Shown piece after piece: positions 43,708 through 55,962 of a DNA stretch of 64,000 nucleotides (the first letter of the stretch is position 1; the number at the start of each line of letters is the position of its first letter). This DNA comes from Gnetum montanum. Its lineage: Eukaryota; Streptophyta; Gnetopsida; Gnetales; Gnetaceae. The notes below the pieces were generated by a model. It saw only the letters and a list, made by a program, of their open reading frames with translations. It was not told where the DNA came from and searched no databases. Both the position numbers and the translations under genes were made by a program. The stretch is from assembly GCA_015680685.1 (NCBI GenBank), contig MNCI01000177.1, positions 77,825-141,824 of the forward strand. The letters are read 5' to 3'.

Positions 43708-43725
43708 TGGTGTTGTTGCTAGGGA
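43708..43725 (+). other. Primer-binding site of copy 2 (decayed tRNA-Asp type)
   Basis: TGGTGTTGTTGCTAGGGA differs from the Athila-type tRNA-Asp site TGGCGCCGTTGCCGGGGA only by C-to-T and G-to-A changes. It lies one base inside the LTR end. Confidence 0.7.
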
Positions 43726-43843
43726 CGATGTTAGTTATTTAGATTAGTTATATCATATAAGATTGTTGTAACTAGTATTAATGATATATCCTTTAGAAAA
43801 GAAATTAAATTCAATTCAATTAAGTCACACACCACTCACAACA

Positions 43844-46156
43844 ATGTCTCTCTCACAAGACTATGCTAACACCACAACTAGTGAGGCAATTCATTGGAGA
43901 ACTAATGAATTATATGATGAAGACAAAGTTTGGAGTACTCAACTTTATGCAGGAATTCCATATGTTCATGAGTATCCCAATGATACTCAAGGATTCTTGT
44001 CAACCAACTCTGACACCTCTAGTAAGGAGGGGATAACCCATAGATTGAGGAGGCCCAAAAGGCCTAGGACCTTCTCAATAACTAACAAGAATCTGTTAGG
44101 GGATGACTGGAAAACTCACAAAAGTCAGGACAAGTTTTTTAGTTCTTTCTCTTCCTCTACTTCTTCTACATCAAGTTGTGACACATATGACTATCTTTCA
44201 AGGGATCAGCGTAGAACTAGAAATCGAGCTCACAAAGAAAATCGAGAATGCCAATGTGAACAAGGACAACATCTTTTGAACACACAAGCTCACAACCCAC
44301 TTAGTGACGATGAACCCTTGTTGGCCACTAAGAGTCGAATGCCTATACAAGAGGCTATTTAAATATTCCGCAAGCATTGCAAGGAAAGCCATCTACCCAA
44401 GCTTGACTTAAATAACTTTCCTAAGTTTTTTGGAGGCTATGATTTAGATTTGCAACATCATCTACAAGCCTTCTATGATGTCTTTGTATGAAACAATATT
44501 GATAATGGGTGGCAAAAACTTAAGCCCTTTCCCATGACACTCATTGGCCGAGAAAAATTATGGTATAGATTGTTAAAACCAAAATCAATTTGTAGTTGGC
44601 CAACAATGATAGAACTCTTTACTGAATGATATCAAACCTATGCTAGAGTGTCGGCCTTGAGGAGACAAATCCAAGAGTGGAAACAAGAGCAACATGAACC
44701 CTTGGACATGGCCTTAGAAAGATATTATGCATTGTTAAACAACTGCCTAGGCCATGGGTTCTCCAAGGAGAGGCTAATGTACCATATCATAGATGGACTT
44801 GGTAATGAAACAAGAGAAACCCTAGGGATGTATGCCCGAGGTCAGTTATACGAGCTACAAACTCAGCAACTCCAAGAGCTTATTAAGCAAGTAGCAAAAG
44901 AAGAAGGAGAAATGGCTAAATGGGAGAATGTTGAAAACTCTCAACGAGACCAAAATCTTAAATTAGAAAAGTTCCATAACCATAAAGAAGAGAAATCAAC
45001 TCATCTTGAGGAAGTGCAATCATTTCTACCTTTGCCAATGTAACAATCACTAGATGAAATGACAGCAAAGAGTAATAAGATGATGGAGTGGGTGCATGGA
45101 AAATATGGAGAATATGCTAACAATAGTAGAGGCACAACTATGCCAAATCAAGAAACAAGATAGGACACCACACAACAATAAAAAAAAGGGTAGAAGATAA
45201 TAAGAATAAGAACTCAAGTGCCAACTTCACATATCAATGTAACATTTATCTGTATAATCACCCTAAAGGCCAATGCCTAGTTTTGTCACATTTAAATGAG
45301 CATTGGGGAGGGGGGGAATGTTACATCCAGATTTCGTATAGAAATATTGAGTTCAACCATAGTGGCAAATTCCCCAGTCGTGGGGGACGTATATCCTTTG
45401 TATGTCCCAACACCAAATGCTTACTATGTTCAACACCCTATTTCTCCAATCGGATCATCATCTTCTACTTCACCTCATCGTTATCATTCTCTAGAATACT
45501 ATCCACTCATACCCTGTTCGACAAGGTCGCCACCTCATATACCTTACACTTTTCCTCAACAACAATATTCTCATCCTTCACCTCCTTCTACATTACCACC
45601 AATTGTACCAAAAGGTTTTGCACCATAGCACCAACCTCTGAATGCTACTTGTGCTACTATTTTCAACAATAGTGGAAGTACTCAAAAGTGCCCTTTCTTT
45701 TGGCATGGCCGTAGGAAGAAGTAGCATGATGCTGAACCCACTACATCTTCCAACCCAGCACAAGTTCCACACTGTGATGCATCCTTCTCCTCGAACTCAA
45801 CAACTCATGTTACTTTATCAGGGCCACCAATCAATACTCCAACAACTATGCGGCCCAATGAATATAATCATATAGGAGGATATATCGATCCTTGCATACC
45901 ATCTTATGGTTAAGGGTGCCATAGTGGGGTAGCTCCTTATCCCATCACCCTATCATATAACCTACCCCATTATGTCTATTACGGTCAAGTGTGTGAACCC
46001 CAATATGGGTACATTCCAACCACCATGTCAAAAGAAACCCAGTGGTTGGGATATAATCGAGCCCCAACATTTCCAACATGCATGGATTCACACTTTCCAT
46101 TTATTAATTCTCGCCATGATCAAAGGTTTAGTTATGGGGGATATCCTCCATTCTAA
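43844..46156 (+). pseudogene. gag: Gag of copy 2 with Pro-rich tail
   Basis: ATG 43844 (MSLSQDYAN) aligns with the copy 1 start and precedes IHWRTNELYDEDK. An N-terminal segment rich in Ser, Arg and Asp (about residues 45-145) is present that copy 1 lacks. The Gag domain follows (FPKFFGGYDLDLQHH, then SALRRQIQEWKQEQHEPLD). The knuckle is CNIYLYNHPKGQC at 45238-45276, with the second Cys changed to Tyr. The tail ends FSYGGYPPF before TAA 46154. Stops replace Gln or Arg, and frame changes occur before 45238, at a G-run (45304-45317) and in the tail. CAG at 45375 corresponds to the TAG at 9536 of copy 1, showing that tail and Gag were one ORF. Confidence 0.8.
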
Positions 46157-47525
46157 CAAGAATAATTAATAAATATTTTTCCTTTTCTTTAATTTTATAA
46201 TTTTTTTGTTTTCCAATTTTTCATTCTTCAACTTGTTTTATTTTTTTGAAGATAATCTCATCGGTAAATAAAATACTCATGTGACCCATTGGTTGAGGTG
46301 TTGTTCTTTGCTATCAAGTCTCACGTAACTAATTATTTGGATAGCGAGCCCATCACATCCATCCAACCATTCTATTAATAAGAGGTTCTACTTTGGGTAC
46401 GATGATATTCTTGACATCATTAAAACTTAAAGTAATTTTGTGCTTATTATACCTAGAGCGAAGACGGATTGACCAAGAGGGAATGACCAGGGTGTGACAT
46501 CAAGGGGACTTGTGAATTCTCTTTGGTGACATCCATGGGAATTATCATGCAGCTTGGTTGTACTAAGATCCTTGTTGATCTAACAGAAAATGGGAGTGAG
46601 AGTAATAAAAAGAAACTCACTCAAGAAAACTAATGCTATTCTAGGGGGTCCCAATGGAAAGACATGCACCCATGCCTGAAGGTAGGTGGATTCTCTAGAT
46701 TAAGCATTCCAAAAAAAATGATAAATGATAATGAAAGAAGAAAAGAAAAGAGACAAGATTAAGATCAAAGTGCTAAAAAGAAATTCTGAATCACTCCTCC
46801 CTTGAACAGAATGCCAAGTGATCATATGCCTTATGTCATGGTACTCTTATGAGTGTCCATCATGGGATGAAACAATGCGATGTCACTGATCAGAGGAATG
46901 GAGTTGGTCTTGATTTTAGAGCAACAGGTTAATGACACATTAATCATGACCTACACTCAAGAATCATTGTGCCTTGGGTCAGTTAGCTCATGTCCCAATC
47001 TCTGCAATCCCTTCTAAAATTCACCTCATCTCGCTGCCCATGTATTGGTAACTTGTGTCTTGTGTAGCATTGAATTCATACCTCATCATAGTGGTATATA
47101 CATGTGTGTTTTGTGGAATTGGTTTGGATTACGTTTAACCCTTCTAGTGCCTATAGACATTTTAAGGTGTGGTTACACAAGGGCATTATAGGTTGGAACC
47201 TGCTTTGGGGAGGATCCACTTGCATAACCCTTGTAATCTACACTCATAACACATTACCATCACATCATTTTATACCCTCCAAGGATTGCAATACTCTTTC
47301 CCTCATCATCCTTTTGGTTCAAATGTTCCTATGTACCAAAACATGTCCTTTCTCCTCATTTGATTCATGCATTCCATTGCCATATTCTACAGCATTATAC
47401 TTTTTGTGCCTTCAGGACTATTTCATATTACCCTAGACCTTTTACACCAACTTCAAGTCCTCCATTTTTGAGTTTAGAATTTTAGAAATTTATCATTTTT
47501 TCTAAGTACCCTACCTTAAATAGGC

Positions 47526-47646
47526 CACGATATCGCATACATAATATTGGGTCTGATGCGTTATTGGGGCTATGCTATCGCGTACGCAATATCAGGGCTG
47601 TGCTATTGCATATGCAATATCGTGTCAAAAAAAATTATATATATGG
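47526..47646 (+). promoter_or_regulatory. Internal promoter-like module of copy 2
   Basis: CGATATCG, CTATCGCGTACGCAATATC and TGCATATGCAATATCG repeats, then TTATATATATGG (47635-47646). The position matches 7374-7285 of copy 1. CpG sites are decayed to TpG or CpA. Confidence 0.55.
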
Positions 47647-47685
47647 ATCTTCTACGTGCACATCAACATCATTTTTAATTATTCA

Positions 47686-47810
47686 NNNNNNNNNNNNNNN
47701 NNNNNNNNNNNNNNNNNNNNNNNNNNNNNNNNNNNNNNNNNNNNNNNNNNNNNNNNNNNNNNNNNNNNNNNNNNNNNNNNNNNNNNNNNNNNNNNNNNNN
47801 NNNNNNNNNN
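47686..47810. other. Assembly gap, 125 N
   Basis: Lies just downstream of the internal TATA-like element of copy 2. Homologous sequence resumes at 47811. Confidence 0.9.
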
Positions 47811-48354
47811 GGTTGGGAAATTTTTCAAATTTTCTTCTATGACTCGTGACTTGCGCACCCAGTGTTCCAATAGCCATAACTCGCTCACTAGCACTCCGAT
47901 TCTTATTTCGAAAGAACCTACTTGAACTTGGAGTGTTCAGCTTAGTTGTGGGGGAGGGGTACACTCCAAATTGTGCATAAAGTTTTTAGAATTCATCATC
48001 ACCCAAAGGATACTATAAAGGGTAATTGAAAAAAAAACAAAAAATGATGATAAACATGTATAAAAAATAATCTTATCTCCTCACCTACACCAGGAAATTA
48101 AATTTTAAAGCCACCTAATCAAATTAGGAGCACAATATTAAAAATTTTAGGGGACATTTCCACAAGATTTCCTAACTCTGGATCACACGAAATAAGAAAC
48201 ATTTTCTAACTCTGGATCACACAAAATAAGAAACGAATTCATTAAGGTATAATTTAAATTTAAATTAGGGTATAATTATAATTTAAGGTAGAAGTAAGGT
48301 ATAATTAAAATTTTGTAAACAACCTTACTAATGGTCGACCTCGTGTGATTGTAG

Positions 48355-51139
48355 ATGGCCCCTAAATATGGACAACAAGAAGGACCCTCTCAAGGTGTGT
48401 CTAAGCAACCTAGGAGAGGTAGAGGACAAGCATCTCCCGAACAATGTGCAGAGTAGGAGGCGTAATCGTTTAGCATCCATCAAGAGATTCCTGCTACTAC
48501 ATAATCAGGACAAGTAGAAGGAGGAGCTGTTGAAGTGCCTGGATATGGACAACACCTCATGTTTTCCCTAGAGTGTGTTTAGTCTATCCAAGAAATGTCC
48601 ACATCAGTAGCTGTGATCATGGAATTAAATTTTGGACCTTTCACGGAATTCACTCTTGAGACCATTAGGGACCAACTCAAAGGGTCCTCATTTTGGCCCA
48701 TCCTCTCTAAAAGTGGTACCTAGTACTTAGGAGGAACGTATCAATTTTAGCATAATAAAGAAGAAGGCAGCATAGTTAACATTTATAGTGTGTTTATAGA
48801 TTTTTCCGCCAAGGCCATCTCAGAAGTGTTAAACCTTCTGAATACAGGCCCAAAAGTTGCTCACCTATCTGCTTGCTTCGATGCTAATGTGCAAAGAGTT
48901 TGGTTGGACATGACATATGGAAAAGAAGAGAAGACATATGAAGAGTTGACATTGGAAGAAAGGATATACTTCAAGATTGGTACTTAGCACATCTTCCCCA
49001 CAAGAGGATTAAATACAATTTCAACATATGTAGCAAAAGGAAGTGCGATATTGATGGGAAAGGTTAATGCTAACCTTCCTCACCTGTATCTCATGGAGAT
49101 CTTAAGGCGGTTTGAGGAACACAAGATGGGGAAGTTCACATTTCCCCTCCCTTGTCTCATTAGGAAGCTGTGCAAATGTGCTGGTATTTTTGGGTACACT
49201 AATACATTCCCAAAAGAGCCCAAAATGCTTCATTTACTAAACTATTAAAGCCACCAGCCCAAAGGAAGAGTTCTAGTGAGACACTGGAGCTAGAGCAAGA
49301 ATAGACACTAGGGCCCACTACAACTCAAACTGCAGGGCCTAACCAACTCCCAAGCACAGGGCCTAGTCAACAATAAGTAGGGTGTAGCATGAGCCAACGA
49401 GACCAACCACCACAGCCACTGAAAGATTATAGACCATCGACGAGCCATCTCAGGGCCATCGCTGAGATGGTTAGTTGGGGAAGTCGTGATGATGCTAATC
49501 TCTTATGTGTCATTGAAGACATTGTACGATCCACAGTTTCTATTGATTGTGCACAGGGTGAGGTATCCATACAAATAGCAGGAGGGGAGATCCATTGGTC
49601 ATAATAGATTTTAGGGAATGTTGCATCTTTCTAGGTGCAATTGGAAATAGGTGAAGGGGAAAAAGTGGTAGTCATGCAGCACCAAGATGCAGTAGGAGCT
49701 ATAAAAGTGGTTATGGACCACATCAAAGAATCTTTCAATGTTCCTATTGTGCCACCAATAGATTTCATAGGAGCATGGGATGCTCAAACTTTGGCTAGTC
49801 CCTCAATGACTCCTACGGAGCATGAGGATGTCCTTGATCGATTGCTGCAAATAGGACAAGTAATACATCCTTGTTTGACATCCCACAAGATGTCACAATA
49901 GTGCAATCAAACCTCATCTCCACCAAAGGAAAGTTGGTCATGGTAGAGACTAGGGTTGAGCATGCAAAAGTAGAGTGGCAAGACTCCAAGAAATGCTCAT
50001 TACCCTACAAGCTACATAGCAGGACCCATCTCACTTTGTTCCCACAGACTAGCTGAACACTTTCAGGATGAAGTAGCTTAATAAACTATTGGCAGATAAT
50101 AAAACAGTGGTAAAGGAGAAGGAGAAGGCCGACTGGGATGCCTTCAAGGTACAAGCACAAACCTACGCACACACCAAGGCACTCAAGACCTTACAACAAG
50201 AGAACAAACAACTCACTACTAACAATCTCTGGTTGACCACTGTGGAGAAACAAAAGAATGTTCTTGCGGAAAAATTTTAGAAATTATGAAAGCAGTTGGT
50301 TAGGGTTAACCAAGACATGAACCATTTGGATAGAAAGAATTGACCCTCTCAATGGAGGAGGTACGTGCAATCTATCAGAAGATGGCCATTGAAATAAGTG
50401 CATGGCAAAAAGAGGCCAAGTGACATGAGAAGTTAAAGGAGCATTTCAAAGACTAGGTGGTATGTACAAGAAAATTATAAAAAAGGAGATCCATATGGCC
50501 AAGGCTCACATCAACACCTTTAATGCTAAACACACTGATTGGCAGGTCATATTGGACACATATGCGTTTGTCCACCAAACAGAGCTTAAAAGTCAAGACC
50601 TGTAGATTCAAGATCTCACAAAGTACATGGGATTGGCAAACCTATAGTATGCCAATCTAGCCATGTTGATAGTAGGATGCTCGAGAATAGAGCTCAGAAA
50701 CTAGGTAGCTACCACTTATGCTAAATATGAAGCAGAATTTGCAGAGCATAAGAAAACATTGTAGAGGCTAGAAGTCACAAATTCTGAACTAGAGGTGGTT
50801 AAGGATAGCTACCAAGGATAGAAGGATGTGATAGCAGACTTGGCTCGATAGCTTATAGATTTCCAAGAGTACAGGGACAAAGCCAGAGCCTACAAGGAGG
50901 AATGACAGTTTTTTGTGGCTTGGTACGTGAAAGCAAATAAGATGTTCATACAACTACCATGTCCATTGGAGATGCCGACTCCATCAAATGTTGGAGCATC
51001 AGCATGGATGGCACAGGATCCCCAAACCAAAAAAGAAAAGCTCTAGACACTATTGCAGAGCCATCAAATTCAAAAACCTGGAGCATAAGATAAGGGGAAG
51101 CAGCCCATGGGGAAACCACCACCACTAGAAACCACATGA
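48355..51139 (+). pseudogene. ORF2 of copy 2: plant-transposon-like domain plus coiled coil
   Basis: ATG 48355 (MAPKYGQQEG, then KQPRRGRGQ) aligns with ORF2 of copy 1. The stretch 48790-49230 keeps the domain deleted from copy 1: FSAKAISEVLNLL, VQRVWLDMTYGKEEKT, LMGKVNANLPHLYLMEIL, FPLPCLIRKLCKCAGIFGYT. This matches the layout of the putative plant transposon protein domain (from memory, not searched). Then come the linker, a PSTSHLRAIAEMVSWGSRD block, a long coiled coil (50080-50900) and a Pro-rich end at 51139. The many stops are mainly TAG or TGA opposite Gln or Arg codons of copy 1, with few indels. The ORF is about 930 codons including decay. Function unknown. Confidence 0.7.
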
Positions 51140-51312
51140 GTTCCACAAAATTTTGTAATTTTTTTTTCTTGTATGAATATTCCAATTTTTTTTATTCAAT
51201 TCTCCACTATGACATGAATAAATCCATAATTAGTTAATAATCCCATACCCCTCCACTATGTAATCAATGGAGCTTGCTCTCATTTTTTTCGACTCGAGGA
51301 TGAGTTTTCACT

Positions 51313-51326
51313 CAGTCGTGGGGGTA
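51313..51326 (+). other. Polypurine tract of copy 2
   Basis: CAGTCGTGGGGGTA immediately before TGATGAATC of the 3' LTR. Confidence 0.75.
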
Positions 51327-52188
51327 TGATGAATCATGATTCATTAGGCTCTGATATTGGACTCACAATATCATGTACATGATATCACGTATGCAAGATC
51401 ATGGCCTGGCTTGTGATATCATATGCGCGATATCGTGACTCCTATGCGGGCCTATAAATACACATGTAGGAGCAAGGAGTTGGGAGTTAGCTTTTAGAAT
51501 CAGTTTGTACTTCATTTTGGAAGTTAGCTTTCATTTTAATTCTTCTCAACCCTTTTCCCCTAATGCATGTCCATAGTGTGATGATTGTTATTGTATGGCA
51601 CCTTTATTTGAGTGTGACGTACTTGGACATGCACATGACTAGAAATAAAGATCGAGATTACTTCATCATTGTAGCATTCACTTAGTTTAATTATTTAATT
51701 GTTATTATCATTTATTTATTTTGTAGTTAATATCTCTTCACCCTAAACTCCTTAAACATGGAATGAGTACGACTTAATCATGAGCATTCAAGTGTGACTA
51801 CTTGGTATCCCAGTAGCATACTTAGGACATGTGTTTGGTAATCCTAGCAGTAGTCATACACGAGGTCCAAGATGTGTACAGATGATTAATGGATGCTCAT
51901 CACACTTAGGCTAGCTTAGAATTTCTCTCCCTTTCTCTCCTAGCTTAATTAAAGTTATTTTCTATTGTCTCTAGGAGTAGTACTAGTTTAGAAATGCATC
52001 ATACACCTCACTCTAGACTAAACCATACGTGATAAAGCAAATAATAGTCTAGGTGGGAAGATAGTGAAGTACGATTAATGAGTAACTATCTAGATACCAC
52101 AACTAGCCCGTCTACAAATTTTATTCGGATCATGCATGAAATGCTTGTATTCGTATGGTTGAGTGTAGGGGTACCTTGCCACTCATCA
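51327..52188 (+). repeat. Copy 2 3' LTR (862 bp)
   Basis: Matches 42869-43706. GATATC array at 51350-51440, TATA box CCTATAAATAC at 51450-51460. The array is longer than in the 5' LTR, including ATATCATGTACATGATAT (51367-51384), a perfect palindrome. Confidence 0.9.
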
Positions 52189-52193
52189 ACATA
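52189..52193. repeat. Target-site duplication ACATA, right
   Basis: Partner of 42864-42868. Confidence 0.9.
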
Positions 52194-52428
52194 TATCCCC
52201 TTGCCATCCCACTCTTATATTTTTCTACTATTGCATGAGAGAGAGGCTTCTTCTTGTTCTCTCCTTGTGATGAAGAGAGAAGGTTATTATCCCCATTTTT
52301 GATAATAAGATCCTTCTATGTTTACTCATGGTTTTTTCCCACTTTAGGGTTTTTCAACGTAAAAGATTCATGTTCATTGCTCTTTATTTTCATCTCATTT
52401 CATATTTTTCTACTAGATCTACTAACTA

Positions 52429-52441
52429 TGGTATTAGAGCC
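52429..52441 (+). other. Primer-binding site of the copia element
   Basis: TGGTATTAGAGCC fits the initiator-Met-tRNA primer site with one C-to-T change. Confidence 0.8.
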
Positions 52442-52492
52442 ACATTCATAGTTTGTGGAAGTGTTGTAGATTGTGCATATAAATTTTACCAA

Positions 52493-53326
52493 ATGGCTAG
52501 AAAATATGAAATAGAGAAGTTCAATGGAAGCAACTTCACATTGTGGAAAATGAATATATAGGTAATTTTACATAAAGATAATTGCCTGGAGGCTATTGAA
52601 GAAAGGCCACAATGGGTCACAAATGACAACAAGGGGAATGAAATGGATGGTAATGCTATTGTCAATTTACACTTGGCACTAGTAGATGGGATTCTTTCAA
52701 GTATTGTAGAAAAGAAAATGATGAAGGAAATATGGGACACTCTAACGAAGTTGCACGAGGCTAAATCACTCCACAACAAAATCTTCTTGAAGAGAAGACT
52801 TTACACTCTTCATATGGTAGAAACCTCATCGGTAACTGACCATATCAACACCTTAAATACTTTATTTACTCAACTCATATCATTGGGTTATAAAGTAAAT
52901 GCAGGTGAACGTGCAAAAATTCTACTTCAAAGTCTACCTAATTCATATAATCAAGTCATCATTAACTTGACCAACAATGTCCTTATGGATGATCTTTTCT
53001 TTGATAAGGTTGCAACTGTAGTTCTTGAAGAAGAAATTCAATGCAAGAAAAAGGAAGATAGGTTGGAAAACAAGGTAGAAGCCTTAACAATGATGAGAGG
53101 GAGATCCATGGATCATGATCCTAACTGGAACCAAATTCATGGTAGATCCAAGTCAAGAAGCAAAAAGAAAAACATTACTTGTTGCAACTGTGGCAAGAGA
53201 GGACACTTGAAGAACGAGTGTTGGAACAAGAAGGGTAATGAAAAAAATCCTCAAGGGACTATGGAAAGTACCTCATATGATGGTGTTGTTCTATATAGTG
53301 AGGAAACTATTGCTAAAGGTAGATAG
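52493..53326 (+). pseudogene. gag: Ty1/copia Gag
   Basis: ATG 52493 (MARKYEIEKFNGSNFTLWKM) is the usual copia Gag start. A TAG at 52559-52561 interrupts it, after which the frame runs to 53324. The copia Gag domain follows (MKEIWDTLTKLHE, LHNKIFLKRRLYTLHM). A perfect CX2CX4HX4C knuckle CNCGKRGHLKNEC lies at about 53180-53220. Apart from the stop and one lost Gln it is well preserved, so this element is younger than most others here. Confidence 0.85.
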
Positions 53327-54650
53327 AAGCTCACTGATGCTTGGATCTTGGATTTAGGAGAAACATGGCACATGACCTCTTGGAGAGAATGGTTTTATCA
53401 CTACAAACCAATCTTAGAAGGATTTGTATAGATGCGAAATGATCATGCTTTGAAACTTTTTGGTAGTGGTAATATCAAGATAAAGATGTATGATGACACT
53501 ATTAGCACCATACAAGAGGAACAACATGTGGAGGGCTTCAAGAAAAATATACTATCTTTAGGACAACTAGATGATGTTGGGTGCAAAACTCATATAGAGA
53601 ATTGGATCTTGAAGATTATCAAAGGTGTGCATGTGGTAATGAAGGTAGAAAATGTTGCTACAAATTTGTACATGCTTCTGGGGAACACACATCAAGTGGG
53701 AGAGTCATCTATTGCTTCAACTAGTTCAAAAGAAGAGTCGATGATGTTGTGGCATTGAAAGTCTGGTCATATGTCAGAACAAGGTTTGAAGATTTTCTCT
53801 AAACAGAGACTACTTCCTAGGCTCAATTCGGTATGTTTACCATTTTGTGAGCATTGTGTTACTAGTAAGCAACATAGATTAAAGTTCAACACATTAATAG
53901 CTAAGAGTAGAGTTATCTCAAACTTGATGCACTCTAATGTTTGGCAAGCACCAATTGCTTCCCTAGGAGGAGCAAGATACTTTGTATCTTTCGTTGATGA
54001 TTACTCTAGGAGATGTTGGGTGTATCCAATCAAAGGAAGGCAAATGTCTTTTCAATCTTCAAAGTTTTTAAAGCATGGGTAGAACTTGAGTCTGAACAAA
54101 GGATCAAGTGTCTAAAGATGGATAATGGAGGAGAATATACAAGTGATGAATTTGATGCATTTTGTCAACAAGAAGGCATTAAGAGGCAATTCATAGCAGC
54201 ACAAACTCAACAAAATGGAGTGGAAAAATAGATGAACAAAACCTTTTTGGAAGAAACAAGATCAATGTTAAGGGTTGCAAATCTAACCAAGTCATTTTGG
54301 GCAAAAGTAATCAATACTACCTACTATTTAATCAATTATTCTCCATCAACTATGATTGATATAAAAATACCAACAGAAATGTGGACTAGTAAGCTAGCTA
54401 TTTATTCTCATCTCCATACATTTGGAAGTTTTGTGTATGTTATGTACAATGACCAAGAAAGATCGAAGTTGGACCCATAGTCCAGGAAATGTATCTACTT
54501 AGGGTATGTTGATGGAGTTAAGGGGTATCGCCTATGGGATCACACTACCCATAAGGTTTTCATTAGCAAAGATGTAATATTTGCAGAAGATAAAATACAA
54601 GAGAAGGGAGATGATAGCACTTCAAAGGAGAATTCAGAGACTACTAGAAC
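53327..54650 (+). pseudogene. Ty1/copia protease and integrase
   Basis: Protease: WILDLGETWHMTSW, where the active-site DSG is DLG through a TCA-to-TTA change. Pre-integrase: LWH, SGHMSEQGL and CEHCVTSKQ give the HHCC pattern. Integrase core: GGARYFVSFVDDYSRRCWVY, KMDNGGEYTSDEFDAFC and QNGVEK, with the first acidic residue changed (NVW in place of DVW). A frameshift lies near 54030-54060 and stops at 53757, 54229 and 54478. The C-terminal GYRLWDHTTHKVFISKDVIF ends the integrase part. Confidence 0.8.
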
Positions 54651-54744
54651 TTAGGTAGAACTTGGGACTAGCAAAAAAGATTCTAGGGATGTAAATTCAC
54701 CGAGATAGAAATAACAAGAAAATTTTTCTTAGAAAAACTACTTG

Positions 54745-55343
54745 GGTAAGATCTTGCAATGCTTCAACATGCAAGACTATAAGCAATTTGTAACCCACTT
54801 CCTATTAATTTCAAATTATCCTCCAAGATGTATCCTAGTAATGAGATGTCTCAAGTACTGTATGCATCAGTAGTGGGAAGCCTAATGTTCACTATGATTT
54901 GTACAAGACCAGACATTGCACAAGAAGTGGGAGTAGTTAGTCAGTACATGGAAAATCTTGGACGAGAGTATTAGAGTATTGTTAAGAGAATTGTAAGATA
55001 CATTAAGGGTACCTCAGATGTTGCATTATGTTATGGAGGATTGGAATTTACTATTAAAGGTTATGTGGATTCATATTTTGTAGGTGATCCAAATAAAAGA
55101 AAATCTACTACAGGCTATGATTTTACACTTGTAGGAGGAGCTATAAGTTGGGTATCAAGATTGCAAATAGTAGTAGCATTATCTACAACAGAATTAGAAT
55201 ACATGACAACTACACAAGCTTGTAAGGAAGTAATTTGGATTCAAAGGTTATTGGAGGAGATTGAACACAAACAAGAGAAGATTCCTTTTTTTGTGATAGT
55301 TAAAGAGCCTTGCATATTGCAAGGAATCCAGCCTTTCATTTAA
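54745..55343 (+). pseudogene. Ty1/copia late RT and RNase H
   Basis: Begins abruptly with ILQCFNMQDYK and, after stops, ICTRPDIAQEVGVVSQYM and GYVDSYFVGDPNKRKSTTGY, then ALSTTELEYM. The upstream RT core, including the YVDD box, is absent. The join near 54715-54745 reflects an internal deletion. Confidence 0.75.
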
Positions 55344-55570
55344 GGAAAAAGCACATAGGAGTACAATTTCACTTTGTTCATAATGTAGTAGAAGATACAC
55401 ACCAAGGATAATCTTGCAGATGTTCTGACCAAGCTGATTAACATGGAGAAGTTTGACTAGAGTAGATCCTCATATGGCCTAGCAAAAGCATAAGAAATAT
55501 AGAATGGCAAGGTAGAAAGGATGGTGTGGAGATATGATTGATCCTCAATAAAAATCTCCAAGTGGGAGAT

Positions 55571-55962
55571 TGTTGGCCATAGTTATCATGATAAATTTAG
55601 GCCATGGTTATCATGATAAAATTAGGCTATGGTTATTAAAATACTAAGTGGTTATCATTAGTTATTTAAGGGTCCCTTCACCAATATAAAAGGGACCTCC
55701 CTCACCTCCATTTAGATCCATCACATATATCCCCTTTCCATCCAATTCTTACATTCTTCTCCTATTGCATGGGAGAGGCTTCTTCTTGTTCTCTCCTTGT
55801 GATGAAGAGAGAAGGTTGTTATCCCCATTTTTGATAATAAGATCCTTCTACATTTGCCTATGGTTTTCTTTTCCCACTTTGGGGTTTTTCAATGTAAAAG
55901 ATTCATGTCCATTGCTCCTTATTTTCATCTCATTTCATATTTTGCTACCAAATTTGCTAATA
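55571..55962 (+). repeat. 3' LTR of the copia element (392 bp)
   Basis: TGTTGGCCATAG to GCTAATA, preceded by the polypurine tract AAGTGGGAGA and followed by the GCTTA duplication. It is the uninterrupted version of the split 5' LTR. Confidence 0.88.

Larger units (their letters stand above)
46157..48354 (+). other. Non-coding middle of copy 2
   Basis: Blocks are shared with copies 1 and 3 and element A (for example GGGGAGGATCCACTTGCATA near 47209-47228). No supported ORF. The GATATC/TATA module is at 47526-47646, then a 125-N gap. A polypurine-like motif is at 47939-47954. TTACTAAT and GTGATTGTAG directly precede the ORF2 ATG. Confidence 0.6.
42869..52188 (+). mobile_element. Copy 2: full-length gag/ORF2 LTR element without pol
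   Basis: 9320 bp: 5' LTR 42869-43706, primer site 43708-43725, Gag 43844-46156, non-coding middle with an internal promoter-like module (47526-47646), ORF2 48355-51139, polypurine tract 51313-51326 and 3' LTR 51327-52188. The 5-bp duplication ACATA flanks it inside a copia LTR. As in copy 1 there is no protease, RT, RNase H or integrase. It keeps two segments that copy 1 has lost: about 100 residues near the Gag N-terminus and about 340 bp of ORF2. Confidence 0.88.
42712..55962 (+). mobile_element. Ty1/copia element with RT core deleted, host of copy 2
   Basis: The 5' LTR starts TGTTGGCCATAG (42712), is split at 42868 by copy 2, and resumes at 52194 to about 52427. The primer-binding site TGGTATTAGAGCC (52429-52441) differs by one base from the usual initiator-Met-tRNA site. 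Gag, protease and integrase run to about 54650. The reverse-transcriptase core is absent, with a late-RT/RNase H part at 54745-55343. A polypurine tract AAGTGGGAGA (55560-55569) precedes the 3' LTR (55571-55962). Without copy 2 the element is about 3.9 kb. Confidence 0.85.
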
